Below, piece after piece: positions 16,944 through 26,170 of a stretch of 64,000 nucleotides of DNA (position 1 is its first letter; each line of letters begins with the position of its first letter). The stretch comes from Paraglaciecola mesophila KMM 241 (GTDB lineage Bacteria; Pseudomonadota; Gammaproteobacteria; Enterobacterales; Alteromonadaceae): contig NZ_BAEP01000064.1 in assembly GCF_000315015.1 (NCBI RefSeq), positions 1 to 64,000 of the forward strand, given 5' to 3'. The notes under the pieces are model-generated. The model saw only the letters and a program-made list of their open reading frames with translations. It did no database searches and was not told the DNA's origin. The translations under genes were made by a program, and so were the position numbers.

Positions 16944-17797
16944 TCAAGCCAATTGATACCAAGCTGAACGCTGCCGCGCAAAATAACTTTAGCCTAACAG
17001 AGCCCGATCGGATGAGAAGTAGCGCCAGTATCGAGGTACGAAATTTGTCATATTGTTATGGCAAAAAGCGCGTACTTGATTGCGTGAATTTGACCCTGCC
17101 AAGGGGTATCAATATTTTACTTGGACCAAATGGTGCAGGCAAAAGCACCTTATTTTCTTTGCTCACGGGCTTAAAATCTGCCTCGCTAGCTAAAACAGGT
17201 GCGGGCAAAGATCTCGCAGTCGATACAGCTAATAATGAAATCAAGGTATGCGGTTTGAGCCTTCAAAGCGCCCGTAGGAATATTATGCGCTCTATGGGGG
17301 TAGTGTTTCAGCAAAGCACCTTGGACTTAGATTTAACCGTCAAACAAAACTTGTTGTACCACGCATCGCTGCAAGGGATTTCTTCGGCGAATGCTCTGAG
17401 TAATATTAGCGATATTTTGTCGGTATTGGCACTCAAGGACAAGCTTGATGTGAAAGTTAGAGCGTTGAATGGGGGGCATCGCCGGCGGGTAGAAATCGCC
17501 CGAGCATTGTTACATCTGCCCAGCGTACTATTACTTGATGAACCTACTGTAGGACTGGATATAGAGAGTCGCGCACTGATCATCAAATATGTGCGCGCGT
17601 TAACCCAGCGAGAAGGCTTATGCGTGTTGTGGGCAACGCATTTAATGGATGAAGTCACTCTAGAAGACCGTTTGATTGTGCTTAGCGGTGGGGACGTCAA
17701 AGCGCATGGGATCACCCAAGATTTATGTTCTCAATATCAGGTTGATGATGTGCCACAGCTATACCGTAAGTTAACCGCTAGCATGGAGGTGATATGA
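16940..17797 (+). CDS. ABC transporter ATP-binding protein of the PQQ-ADH system (PedB-like)
   Basis: This cytoplasmic ATPase of about 285 residues has Walker A GPNGAGKST, the Q-loop in GVVFQQSTLDLDLTV, Walker B VLLLDEPTVGLD and the switch His in WATHLMDE. The signature is LNGGHRRRVE, with Asn in place of the usual Ser of LSGG, a conservative deviation. I choose the ATG at 16940, which overlaps the previous stop as ATGA; an upstream TTG at 16913 would extend into the propeller gene. It energises the permease encoded next, again with an ATGA overlap. The four genes form a tightly coupled operon. Confidence 0.88.
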   Translation: MIKPIDTKLNAAAQNNFSLTEPDRMRSSASIEVRNLSYCYGKKRVLDCVNLTLPRGINILLGPNGAGKSTLFSLLTGLKSASLAKTGAGKDLAVDTANNEIKVCGLSLQSARRNIMRSMGVVFQQSTLDLDLTVKQNLLYHASLQGISSANALSNISDILSVLALKDKLDVKVRALNGGHRRRVEIARALLHLPSVLLLDEPTVGLDIESRALIIKYVRALTQREGLCVLWATHLMDEVTLEDRLIVLSGGDVKAHGITQDLCSQYQVDDVPQLYRKLTASMEVI

Positions 17798-18570
17798 GCC
17801 CAGCGACATATTTATGCTGCATGAATGGCATCATTAAACGAGAAATATTGCGCTTCTTACAACAAAGAACCCGCTTGCTGAGTGTATTGGTGCGTCCGTT
17901 ACTGTGGTTGGTCGTATTTGCGGCAGGGTTTCGTTCGGCACTGGGGATCTCGATAATGGAACCCTACAGCACATACATCACGTATCAGCAGTATATAACG
18001 CCTGGACTTGGCGGCATGATCATCTTATTTCATTGTATGCAAAGCTCGTTGTCTATGGTGTACGACCGAGAGATGGGCAGTATGAAAGTCTTGCTTATGA
18101 GCCCAGTGCCCAGGTCCTTTTTACTGTTCAGTAAACTCGTAGCTGGGGCTATTTTGTCGACGGTTCAAGTGATTATATTTTTATTCATCACCAGACTGGT
18201 GGGAATCGATATTGAATTTACGGGATACCTATACGCTGTACCTGCTATTTTCTTAACCGCGTTTTTCCTCAGCGCGCTGGGATTAATGCTCGCCAATCTT
18301 ATTACTCAGCTAGAGAACTTCGCAGGTGTGATGAACTTTGTTATTTTCCCTATGTTTTTCTTGTCCAGCGCACTGTATCCCTTATGGAAGATGCAAGAAG
18401 CAAACGTCGTATTGTTTTGGATTTGTCAGTATAACCCTTTTACGCACTGCGTTGAGTTGTTGCGATTTGCTTTGTACGGGCAAATTAATGAACTTGCTTT
18501 TGCCGTGGTGTTCAGCAGCGCAGTAGTAACCTGCGTTATAGCGCTAGTGACGTTTCGGGGTCGTGGATAA
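17794..18570 (+). CDS. ABC-2 type permease of the PQQ-ADH system (PedC-like)
   Basis: The 258-residue inner-membrane protein has six hydrophobic segments of the ABC-2 permease type, with the conserved region VYDREMGSMKVLLMSPVPRSFLLFSKLVAGA and late segments NPFTHCVELLRFALYG. It matches PedC, the membrane part of the ABC system accompanying PQQ alcohol dehydrogenases. The ATG at 17794 is preceded by GGAGGTGAT and overlaps the ATPase stop. ABC-2 permeases often export, while this system has a binding protein, so the direction of transport is not settled by sequence. It is the last gene of the operon. Confidence 0.87.
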   Translation: MSPATYLCCMNGIIKREILRFLQQRTRLLSVLVRPLLWLVVFAAGFRSALGISIMEPYSTYITYQQYITPGLGGMIILFHCMQSSLSMVYDREMGSMKVLLMSPVPRSFLLFSKLVAGAILSTVQVIIFLFITRLVGIDIEFTGYLYAVPAIFLTAFFLSALGLMLANLITQLENFAGVMNFVIFPMFFLSSALYPLWKMQEANVVLFWICQYNPFTHCVELLRFALYGQINELAFAVVFSSAVVTCVIALVTFRGRG

Positions 18571-18617
18571 TGCTTCCTTTTTCAAAAGCAGTAGGTTGAG
18601 CTGACTTTGGCAGGAAT

Positions 18618-18640
18618 GGTCTCCTACTTTAGAAGGAGTC
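18618..18640. promoter_or_regulatory. Candidate operator upstream of the first TonB receptor
   Basis: CTCCTACTTTAGAAGGAG (18621-18638) is a near-dyad with arms CTCCT and AGGAG. It aligns with the sites at 14549 and 37649 over CTCNTNCTTTAGNA and is followed by CTTAAG. It lies about 135-155 bp before the receptor start and about 50 bp after the permease stop. It may also act as a weak hairpin. Confidence 0.45.
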
Positions 18641-18773
18641 TTAAGAATGAGTATGTAGTAAGGTTATGATTTTTATAGTTTATTTTAAAATTATTGGCTC
18701 TTGAGGTAAGTTGTAGCCAAAGCAACTATCCGTTAATTTCCTTGCTGAAGTGATAACTAACGCAACGGAATTG

Positions 18774-21086
18774 ATGATGAAATATGCAATCGCAGTCGGT
18801 GTAATATTAAGTTTTGAGGGTATGGCAAATGAAATCGCTAGCCTTGAAACGATCAGTGTGTTTGGGCAAAACCCTCTTTTTAGTGAACACAACACCACCA
18901 GTATCATTGGCAGTATTCAAACCATCAGCGGTGAGGAGTTAGCACAAAGCAATGCGCTCTCGCTGTCACAACACATGAAAAATCGCTTAACCAGCGTGCA
19001 TATCAATGATGTACAGAACAATCCTTTTCAACCTGATGTGCAATACCGTGGATTTACAGCGTCGCCCCTGCTGGGGTTGCCCCAAGGTATTTCTTTATAC
19101 CTAAACGGTATTCGATTTAACGAGCCATTTGGCGATACAGTCAACTGGGATCTTATTCCCTTTGCAGCACTTGATAGCGTCGCGCTGTATTCGGGCTCAA
19201 ACCCTAGTTTTGGGCAGAATACCCTAGGCGGTGCATTAGATATGCGGGTTAAGAACGGTTTCACCTTCGCGCGCAACGAGCTAGACCTTCAAATAGCCAG
19301 TTTCGGGCAACGCCAAGCGACGGTGCAAAGCGGCGGAAACAATGGCCGTTGGGGCTATTACGTGGCTATTAATCGTTTAAGCGAAGATGGCTGGCGGGAT
19401 TTTTCCAGCAGTGATTTAAAGCAGGTATTGACCACACTGACTTACAAAGGGGATACCCATCATCTTGAGCTATTCGCCGCAGCTAATGACAACGCCTTAA
19501 CAGGTAACGGTGCTGTTCCCGAGGGTTTGCAAGACGCCGAGGGATACGACGCTATTTACACTTATCCCGATAGAACTGAAAACGATCATCGTATGTTCGC
19601 GCTTAGCAGCGAGTCAGCCTTAGGCAACGGCTTTACACTGCAAGCAAACAGCTATTTCAGGCGTAACAATATCGACACCACTAACGGTGATGACAGCGAC
19701 TACGAAGAATGTGAGTTTAATAATGTTGTTACCTTGTGTGAGGAAGAGGATGACGAGGTGGAGCGTGTTGAGTTTGTGGGTTATGCCCCGGAGGTAACTT
19801 TCAGTGACATATCTGATTTGGACGCAGACGACATAGACGGCACTTTGAATCAAAGTGCCACCGAAAACAAGAGTTATGGCTTAGCTGTTCAGCTTATGCA
19901 CAGCAAAAAAACTCAGCATGGGGAGCATGAGTGGGTGATTGGTGGCGGGATAGACCAAGCTGATATCGATTTTGTTAGTGATACCGAGTTTGGCATTTTG
20001 CACAACAGTACAGCTGAGGATGATCGCTCTGTCTCACCCACAGGATTTTTTGACAGTGAGTCTCAAGTGAGACTAGGGGTAAAAACCTATGAGCACTACC
20101 TCTACTCTGGTTACTCAATGCGCTTTGATGAACACTGGTTAATCAGTGTCTCTGGGCGCTATAACGACAGTAAAATATCGATGCACGACAGGATAGATGT
20201 AGGTGAGGGCTCGTTAAACGGCGAGCACCATTTCAACCGATTCAACCCTGCTTTAGGGGTGCAGTATTCTCTTTCCCCAAAATGGGATATTTCACTCAGT
20301 TATAGCGAGTCGTCACGTATGCCAAGCCCAGCAGAGCTAAGCTGTGCCGATGAAGACGACCCATGTAAACTACCCAATGGTTTTGTGGCCGATCCACCAC
20401 TGAACAAGGTCGTAGCAAAAACCATTGAGGCGTCGGTTGATTATCACTCTGACGGAAATACGCTAACGGCCACCTTATATCGCACCAAAAGCGTGGATGA
20501 CATTATCTTTCAACAAGCGGGCGTGACGCAGTCAGAGGGCTACTTTATCAATGTTGATAAAACCAATCGCCAAGGGGCAGAGCTATCGTTCTTGCATCAA
20601 AAAGATAACCTTAGTTTTGGTGCCAATTACAGTTACCTAGATGCTACTTTTGAGTCAGAATTTATCACATTTAGTCCAAATAATCCCCTAGGAGGGGGTC
20701 GTCAAGTGGAAGCCGGTGACACAATCCCTGGTCAGCCTCAGCATCAAGTGAAAATGCACACCAGCTGGGCACTGAACGAAGCACTTACTTTAGGGGCTGA
20801 ATGGTTGTTTTCATCCTCATCGTATTACCGAGGAGATGAAGCAAATGAGAATAAAAAGATATCGTCTTACGCTATTGCCAATGTGTATGCAAACTACCAA
20901 GTGAGTGATTCTGTGCTGCTTTCAGTTCGCATCGATAACGCCCTTGACCGGCAATACCATACCTTTGGCACCTATGGTGAGCCAGATGAGGTGTTAGAGG
21001 ATGTACACCCAGACATTGATGAGGCTTTTTTTGTTGGCCCAGGTAGTCCGCGACGTGTAACGGCTAATGTACAGGTACAGTTTTAA
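18774..21086 (+). CDS. TonB-dependent outer-membrane receptor with an acidic loop
   Basis: This 770-residue receptor has a short signal peptide (MMKYAIAVGVILSFEGMA), a TonB-box-like ETISVFG, a plug domain (about 35-165, with YRGFTASPLLGLPQGISLYLNG) and a 22-strand-type barrel ending in VQVQF. The acidic segment at residues about 306-332 reads DDSDYEECE then, after NNVVTLC, EEEDDEVE, with two Cys; DLDADDID follows about 15 residues later. A second Cys pair, CADEDDPC, is further on. Such segments could gather multivalent cations. Given its place between the PedABC-like operon and other island genes, uptake of lanthanide or a lanthanide chelate is a reasonable inference. The ATG at 18774 is preferred over the GTG at 18750. 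Confidence 0.88.
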   Translation: MMKYAIAVGVILSFEGMANEIASLETISVFGQNPLFSEHNTTSIIGSIQTISGEELAQSNALSLSQHMKNRLTSVHINDVQNNPFQPDVQYRGFTASPLLGLPQGISLYLNGIRFNEPFGDTVNWDLIPFAALDSVALYSGSNPSFGQNTLGGALDMRVKNGFTFARNELDLQIASFGQRQATVQSGGNNGRWGYYVAINRLSEDGWRDFSSSDLKQVLTTLTYKGDTHHLELFAAANDNALTGNGAVPEGLQDAEGYDAIYTYPDRTENDHRMFALSSESALGNGFTLQANSYFRRNNIDTTNGDDSDYEECEFNNVVTLCEEEDDEVERVEFVGYAPEVTFSDISDLDADDIDGTLNQSATENKSYGLAVQLMHSKKTQHGEHEWVIGGGIDQADIDFVSDTEFGILHNSTAEDDRSVSPTGFFDSESQVRLGVKTYEHYLYSGYSMRFDEHWLISVSGRYNDSKISMHDRIDVGEGSLNGEHHFNRFNPALGVQYSLSPKWDISLSYSESSRMPSPAELSCADEDDPCKLPNGFVADPPLNKVVAKTIEASVDYHSDGNTLTATLYRTKSVDDIIFQQAGVTQSEGYFINVDKTNRQGAELSFLHQKDNLSFGANYSYLDATFESEFITFSPNNPLGGGRQVEAGDTIPGQPQHQVKMHTSWALNEALTLGAEWLFSSSSYYRGDEANENKKISSYAIANVYANYQVSDSVLLSVRIDNALDRQYHTFGTYGEPDEVLEDVHPDIDEAFFVGPGSPRRVTANVQVQF

Positions 21087-21226
21087 TGGCTAAGCATGCT
21101 GACATTCAACGAAAATGCCGCATTTCTGCCTTAATTGACGAGAGTAGTCATACTAAAGGAGGAAAGAATAAAAACAGGGCTGGCAATAGCATAAAACATA
21201 CATTAACGAATACTTTGAGAATTGTG

Positions 21227-23431
21227 ATGTTTCGAAAGTCAGTTAACAAAATAATCACTGTTTTTCCACTTTCCATGTTGGCTGCTACAAGCTTAGCTGC
21301 TGCAACTATCGCTGAAGCCAAAGCTGTCGAGAGAGATGCTGCTGAAACAAAGATAATCAAAGAAGACAGAGCTGAATTAACAGCTACAAAGACTGATATA
21401 TCTGATGTCATCGTTGTTACAGGCACGCGTCAAGCGGAAAATCTATTAACACTGACTGGTAATTTGGCGCGCATCAATCGGCAAGACATTCAAACAGTGC
21501 ATTCAATTTACCCGAGCGACTTGCTTAATCGCGCCACAGGTGTGTACGTACAAGCCAATAACGGGATGGAATCTTTGCCTTCCTTGCGGTCTCCCGTGGT
21601 GACAGGGCCTGGCGCAGGGGGGGCTTTTTTGTTTTTAGAGGATGGTATCGCAACACGTGCTGCAGGCTTTGCGAATAACAACGGCTTATCAGAGCTAAAT
21701 CTAGCGCAAGCGCAAGAAGTCGATATTGTGCGTGGCCCAGCAAGTGCGATTTATGGGTCAAATGCGGTTCACGGTGTGGTGAATGTCATTAGTCAAGCGG
21801 TTCGTGACGGCGGTGATGTGACTTTGTTACTTGGGCCAAACGAGCACTATCAAGTGCAAGGTTCCCTGGGCAACGATTTTGGTGCACACGGTTTAAGCAT
21901 TAATACGCAATTGATAGACGATGGTGGATATCGCGATAACAGTGACTTTACATCTGCCAAAGTTGGGTTGCGACATGAATACAGTGATGAGCAAGACTCG
22001 ATAACGACGAGTGTTTCCGGCTTCGTACTTGATCAAAACACAGCGGGTTTTATTGCCTCTGGCGACAATGGCGAAGGTTGCTTTGAATCGACTTACGCAG
22101 ATGCTCGTTTGTTTAAAGACACTCAAGCCATGGAAAAAAACTGCGAAGACGACGCTTATCGAAAGTGGTCATCAATACGTGTCGCGAGCAAATGGCAACG
22201 TACTTTATCTGATGACAGATATTTTGTGCTCACGCCCTACGTCAGAACAAACGATATGGAGTTTCGCCAACACTATTTACCCTCTGAAGCGATAGAAGAA
22301 AATAGCCACTCCAGCATTGGCGTGACCAGTAGTTATCACTGGCAATTCGACCCGAGCTTGGCGCTCGTTATTGGCGCAGATGCAGAGTGGACCTCAGGCG
22401 AGCTGACTGAAACACAACAAAAGGCCAGTACCTTTAGCTTTGGTAAAGCGCGCCAGCAAGGTGTGCATTACGACTACGAGGTTAATGCGTTGACTTTGGC
22501 CCCTTATGTTCAAGCTGACTGGCAATACAGTCACGCGTTGAGAATGTCGGCTAGTGTACGTTTTGATAGTACCCATTACGATTATGAAAATCGACTTGCT
22601 GATGGAACCACACAGGCTGACGGCAGCCCATGTGTCAATGGTAATAATGAGCCTGTCGCATGTTTGTATCAACGCCCAGCTGATAGCAAAGATGATTTTG
22701 ACAATGTCAGCGGAAAGATTGGGTTTAATTATTTGATGAATGAGAGCGTAGCACTTTTTGCTGATTGGTCTCAGGGGTTTCGAGCCCCGCAGACCACTGA
22801 CTTGTACCGCATTCAAAATCAGCAAGTGGTAGGGCAAATTGAATCAGAAAAAATGACTAGCCAAGAAGTTGGGGTAAGAGGTTTAGCCCATGATATGAAC
22901 TTTGAACTGGTGGCATTTTACATGACCAAAGATCACTTCTTCTTTAGAGACGACGATGGCCTGAATGTGACTGATGCTGAAACATCTCACAAAGGGGTAG
23001 AAGTGGGTATGGATTATCCCTTACTTAGCAACGTGTCTATTGCGGTTAATTACACTTACGCGATACATCAATACGAATCAGAACACGCCAATAGCGGTGT
23101 GCTAAAAGGGAATGACGTGGATACGGCTCCACGTAAGCTGGGCAATATTCGCCTCGCTTGGCAGCCCACTAAAGACTCATCATTGGAGCTCGAATGGGCG
23201 CATGTGGGTAGCTATTACCTAGACCCATCGAATGAGCATGAATACCAAGGGCATAATTTGTTGCAGCTACGTGGACAATTTTCTCTGTCTGATAAGGTGC
23301 GTCTATTAGCTAGGCTAGAGAATGTACTAGACGAGCGATATGCCAGTCGCGCGGATTATGCGTTTGGCTCTTACCGCTACTTTGGAGGCCAACCTAGAGC
23401 TATTCATTTGGGCATTGAAGCGAGATTTTAA
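21227..23431 (+). CDS. Second TonB-dependent receptor of the island
   Basis: This is a receptor of about 735 residues. From the Met at 21227 there is a signal peptide (MFRKSVNKIITVFPLSMLAA), a charged linker, a TonB box (DISDVIVVTGTR), a plug (about 70-190, with DLLNRATGVYVQANNG and VDIVRGPASAIYGSNAVHGVVNVIS) and a barrel ending in GIEARF. An upstream ATG at 21086 overlaps the previous stop (TAATG) and would add 47 residues, so translational coupling is possible. The plug follows the siderophore/vitamin B12 receptor type. Its position after the first receptor suggests both serve metal or cofactor uptake for alcohol oxidation, but the ligand is unknown. Confidence 0.87.
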   Translation: MFRKSVNKIITVFPLSMLAATSLAAATIAEAKAVERDAAETKIIKEDRAELTATKTDISDVIVVTGTRQAENLLTLTGNLARINRQDIQTVHSIYPSDLLNRATGVYVQANNGMESLPSLRSPVVTGPGAGGAFLFLEDGIATRAAGFANNNGLSELNLAQAQEVDIVRGPASAIYGSNAVHGVVNVISQAVRDGGDVTLLLGPNEHYQVQGSLGNDFGAHGLSINTQLIDDGGYRDNSDFTSAKVGLRHEYSDEQDSITTSVSGFVLDQNTAGFIASGDNGEGCFESTYADARLFKDTQAMEKNCEDDAYRKWSSIRVASKWQRTLSDDRYFVLTPYVRTNDMEFRQHYLPSEAIEENSHSSIGVTSSYHWQFDPSLALVIGADAEWTSGELTETQQKASTFSFGKARQQGVHYDYEVNALTLAPYVQADWQYSHALRMSASVRFDSTHYDYENRLADGTTQADGSPCVNGNNEPVACLYQRPADSKDDFDNVSGKIGFNYLMNESVALFADWSQGFRAPQTTDLYRIQNQQVVGQIESEKMTSQEVGVRGLAHDMNFELVAFYMTKDHFFFRDDDGLNVTDAETSHKGVEVGMDYPLLSNVSIAVNYTYAIHQYESEHANSGVLKGNDVDTAPRKLGNIRLAWQPTKDSSLELEWAHVGSYYLDPSNEHEYQGHNLLQLRGQFSLSDKVRLLARLENVLDERYASRADYAFGSYRYFGGQPRAIHLGIEARF

Positions 23432-23524
23432 TAATTGGGATATGTGTCATCTATTAAAAAACGCGTGCAGGTTCACTCGAGTCTAGTACGCAATTTGCTC
23501 GATTAAGCGTAAAAGGAGTAGTCC

Positions 23525-24565
23525 ATGTTCAAGGGCGCAGAAATAAGACGTTTGCTGATATTTAGCTTGGTCGTAATAGTGATGGCTATCAGTATGAAAG
23601 CCTTTGCGCAAAAGTCGCCAAACGTGCGCTTGGGCGTGTTGAAATACGGCACTGTCAATTGGGAAGTGGATGTGATTAAACACCACAAGCTGGATAAAAA
23701 ATACGGATTCACGTTAGACGTATTATCTTTGGGCAGTAAAAATGCTTCAGCAGTGGCTTTGCAAAGCGATGCGGTGGACATCATTTTAACCGATTGGCTA
23801 TGGGTAAATCGCCAGCGCGCTAACGATAAAGATATCACGCTTTTTCCTACCTCGATTGCCACGGGCGGGTTATATGTTGCAAATGACTCACCCGCTAAGG
23901 ACGTTCGCGATTTAGCGAATAAAAGAGTCGGTATTGCTGGTGGCGAGGTGGATAAAAACTGGTTGTTACTGCAAGCATATGCAAAAGCTCAATATGGTTT
24001 TGATATAAAAAATGAAACTAAACCGAGTTTTATGTCTCCTGTCTTACTCAACGTACTCATGTTAAGGGGAGAGCTCGATGCGGGGATCAACTTTTGGCAC
24101 TACGGCGCACGCTTAAAAGCCAAGGGACATAGACTATTGGTTACCGTGCCTGAGATATTACACGCACTTCATATTGAAAACGATGTGCCTCTACTTGGCT
24201 GGGCATTCAAAAAACCTTGGGCTGAGCAGCATGCGAATAGCATAAAAGGCTTCTTGCAAGCATCATTGGCGGCAAAGCAAATTCTTTACTCATCGGATGA
24301 AGAATGGACGCGAATTCGCGGTTTAACTAAAGCAGAAGATGATGAGGTGTTTACGCGTTTACAAACCGAATATAGAAGGGGGCTTTTGCATCGGTTTGGC
24401 CTTCAAGAATTAACGGCAACGAAAGACATATTTGCTGTATTGGCCCAGCATGGTGGACATAGTTTGGTGGGCAATGCCACATCCTTAGATGAGCATACGT
24501 TCTATGCATTTGACCAGCGTTTATTGAGCTGGAATCCAGTGGTTGAAGATGAAAGCGCTCGATGA
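23525..24565 (+). CDS. NitT/TauT-like ABC transporter substrate-binding protein
   Basis: The 346-residue protein has a signal peptide ending about residue 27 (KAFAQKSP) and the SsuA/NMT1-like periplasmic binding fold (VRLGVLKYGTVNWEVDVIKHHKLDKKYGF, SDAVDIILTDWLWVNRQR, DLANKRVGIAGG). Relatives bind nitrate, taurine, alkanesulfonates or pyrimidine precursors. The ligand here cannot be read off. An AAGGAG lies just before the ATG. It heads a second, independent ABC operon with permease and ATPase genes overlapping in series. Its location inside the alcohol island suggests a linked ligand, for example a chelator, but this is inference. Confidence 0.87.
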   Translation: MFKGAEIRRLLIFSLVVIVMAISMKAFAQKSPNVRLGVLKYGTVNWEVDVIKHHKLDKKYGFTLDVLSLGSKNASAVALQSDAVDIILTDWLWVNRQRANDKDITLFPTSIATGGLYVANDSPAKDVRDLANKRVGIAGGEVDKNWLLLQAYAKAQYGFDIKNETKPSFMSPVLLNVLMLRGELDAGINFWHYGARLKAKGHRLLVTVPEILHALHIENDVPLLGWAFKKPWAEQHANSIKGFLQASLAAKQILYSSDEEWTRIRGLTKAEDDEVFTRLQTEYRRGLLHRFGLQELTATKDIFAVLAQHGGHSLVGNATSLDEHTFYAFDQRLLSWNPVVEDESAR

Positions 24566-25403
24566 CATTCCTAAGCACAGCGCTAACCAGACTGTCATTA
24601 ATTGGCCGGTTTTTGTTACCCGTCTATCCCCAATGGTATTTTTGACCCAGGCTACGAGCCGCTGGTTACTTAGCCGTATAGCGACTGTGCTAGCCGTTGG
24701 GGTGCTGTGGCAAGTAGTCGCATGGCTGGTGGCCAGCCCCGACTTTCCCAGTTGTACTGCGGTGCTCAGCAGTATTCATTTTCACCTAACCCAAGGGGAT
24801 ATGCTCTTAAACCTCTGGGCCACCCTTAATCGTGTAGCCATCAGTTTTGTGATTTCTATGCTCATTGGTGTGGTAATCGGCGTGCTGATGGGGTCCTATT
24901 CACAGCTAAATAAATTGACTGATACGGCATTAATCATCGCTTTAAACGTTCCTGCTTTGGTGACCATTTTGCTGTGCTATATCTGGTTTGGTTTGGTAGA
25001 AAGTGCTGCTATTGCGGCAGTGGTGCTAAATAAGATTCCTACGGTCGTGGTGATGATCCGAGAAGGGGCGAGGGTCGTGGACCGCGACCTGTTGGCTGTT
25101 GCAAAAATCTACCGACTATCGCCCAGTCGTACTTTTTTTAAAGTATTTTTGCCGCAACTGTATCCCTTTATCATGGCATCAGCTCGCTCTGGACTGTCAT
25201 TGATTTGGAAAATTGTCCTAGTTGTTGAGTTACTAGGGCGCAGTGACGGAGTTGGTTTTGCATTAAATACCCAATTTCAGTTCTTTGACATCACTGGCAT
25301 ATTGGCTTACACGTGTGCTTTTATTAGCATCATACTTTGCGTTGAAGGTGCTATTTTCCGTCCTCTTGATAAATTAATTGCTCGGGGAAGTGCGCATGGC
25401 TGA
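24549..25403 (+). CDS. NitT/TauT-like ABC transporter permease
   Basis: This inner-membrane permease of about 284 residues has about six hydrophobic helices. The SsuC/TauC-type EAA loop region reads REGARVVDRDLLAVAKIYRLSPSRTFFKVFLPQLYPFIMA. Two starts are close: a TTG at 24543 and the ATG at 24549, the latter preferred. It overlaps the end of the binding-protein gene by 17 bases, indicating translational coupling. It works with the binding protein before it and the ATPase after it. Confidence 0.88.
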   Translation: MKALDDIPKHSANQTVINWPVFVTRLSPMVFLTQATSRWLLSRIATVLAVGVLWQVVAWLVASPDFPSCTAVLSSIHFHLTQGDMLLNLWATLNRVAISFVISMLIGVVIGVLMGSYSQLNKLTDTALIIALNVPALVTILLCYIWFGLVESAAIAAVVLNKIPTVVVMIREGARVVDRDLLAVAKIYRLSPSRTFFKVFLPQLYPFIMASARSGLSLIWKIVLVVELLGRSDGVGFALNTQFQFFDITGILAYTCAFISIILCVEGAIFRPLDKLIARGSAHG

Positions 25404-26136
25404 ACTCAATGTTCGTATCGAAAATAAACAGTACATCCATGGCACGAATGTACTTGATAATATTGAATTTAATTTAGCCGCAGGGGAATTTGTCGCAATT
25501 ATTGGCCCTTCAGGCTGTGGTAAAACGACTTTGCTTAATATGATAAGCGGCCTGGAGCCGAGCGAGGCGGGCAGTATTGTATTTGAAGGCGAGCGTTTCT
25601 ACGGCCAAATGTGTACCCAAATTGGTTACATATTTCAACAACCTAGATTGATGCCTTGGTTAACCATTGAGCAAAACTTATTGTTAGTACAGCCAAACAG
25701 TCGACCGGACACCATCAGCGAATTGCTGGCAAGTGTTGGGCTCGAAGGCAAACAAGATTGCTACCCTCGTACTTTGTCAGGAGGTATGCAGCGTAGAGTC
25801 AGCATTGCTCGTGCTTTTCTTATTAACCCCAAGTTATTATTACTTGATGAGCCGTTTAATTCCCTTGATGCCCCTACGGCAGCGCGTCTGCGTCTATTGC
25901 TGATTAAATTCTGTCAGCGGCAAAGATGTAGTGTGATTTTCGTCACTCACGATTTACAAGAAGCGGTTTACTTGGCCGATAGAATTCTATTTTTGAGTCA
26001 GCCACCAAGTCGTATAGTGCACCAAGAGTCAATTACTCTGAGGCGTCCGCGAACAGAATCAGGCACTGATGAACTAAGCTGGCAAGCTGCTCTATTAGCA
26101 AAACACCCAAGTTTGCTTGCAGGCAGTGTCAATTGA
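25396..26136 (+). CDS. NitT/TauT-like ABC transporter ATP-binding protein
   Basis: This ATPase of about 246 residues has Walker A GPSGCGKTT, Q-loop GYIFQQPRLMPWLTIEQNL, signature LSGGMQRRVSIARAF, Walker B LLLLDEPFNSLD and the switch His in FVTHDLQEA. It is of the SsuB/TauB class. The ATG at 25396 overlaps the permease stop by 8 bases; a TTG at 25378 is less likely. It completes the second ABC transporter. The DUF3422 gene follows immediately, with a possible overlap. Confidence 0.9.
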   Translation: MAELNVRIENKQYIHGTNVLDNIEFNLAAGEFVAIIGPSGCGKTTLLNMISGLEPSEAGSIVFEGERFYGQMCTQIGYIFQQPRLMPWLTIEQNLLLVQPNSRPDTISELLASVGLEGKQDCYPRTLSGGMQRRVSIARAFLINPKLLLLDEPFNSLDAPTAARLRLLLIKFCQRQRCSVIFVTHDLQEAVYLADRILFLSQPPSRIVHQESITLRRPRTESGTDELSWQAALLAKHPSLLAGSVN

Positions 26137-26170
26137 TGTTCGCTTACTAGACGTTAATGAAGCCACCAGA

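Noticed and set aside
21086-21226. Long N-terminus of the second TonB receptor from the TAATG start
   Set aside because: It would put 47 charged residues before an obvious signal peptide. Translational coupling remains possible, but the Met at 21227 gives a normal exported protein.
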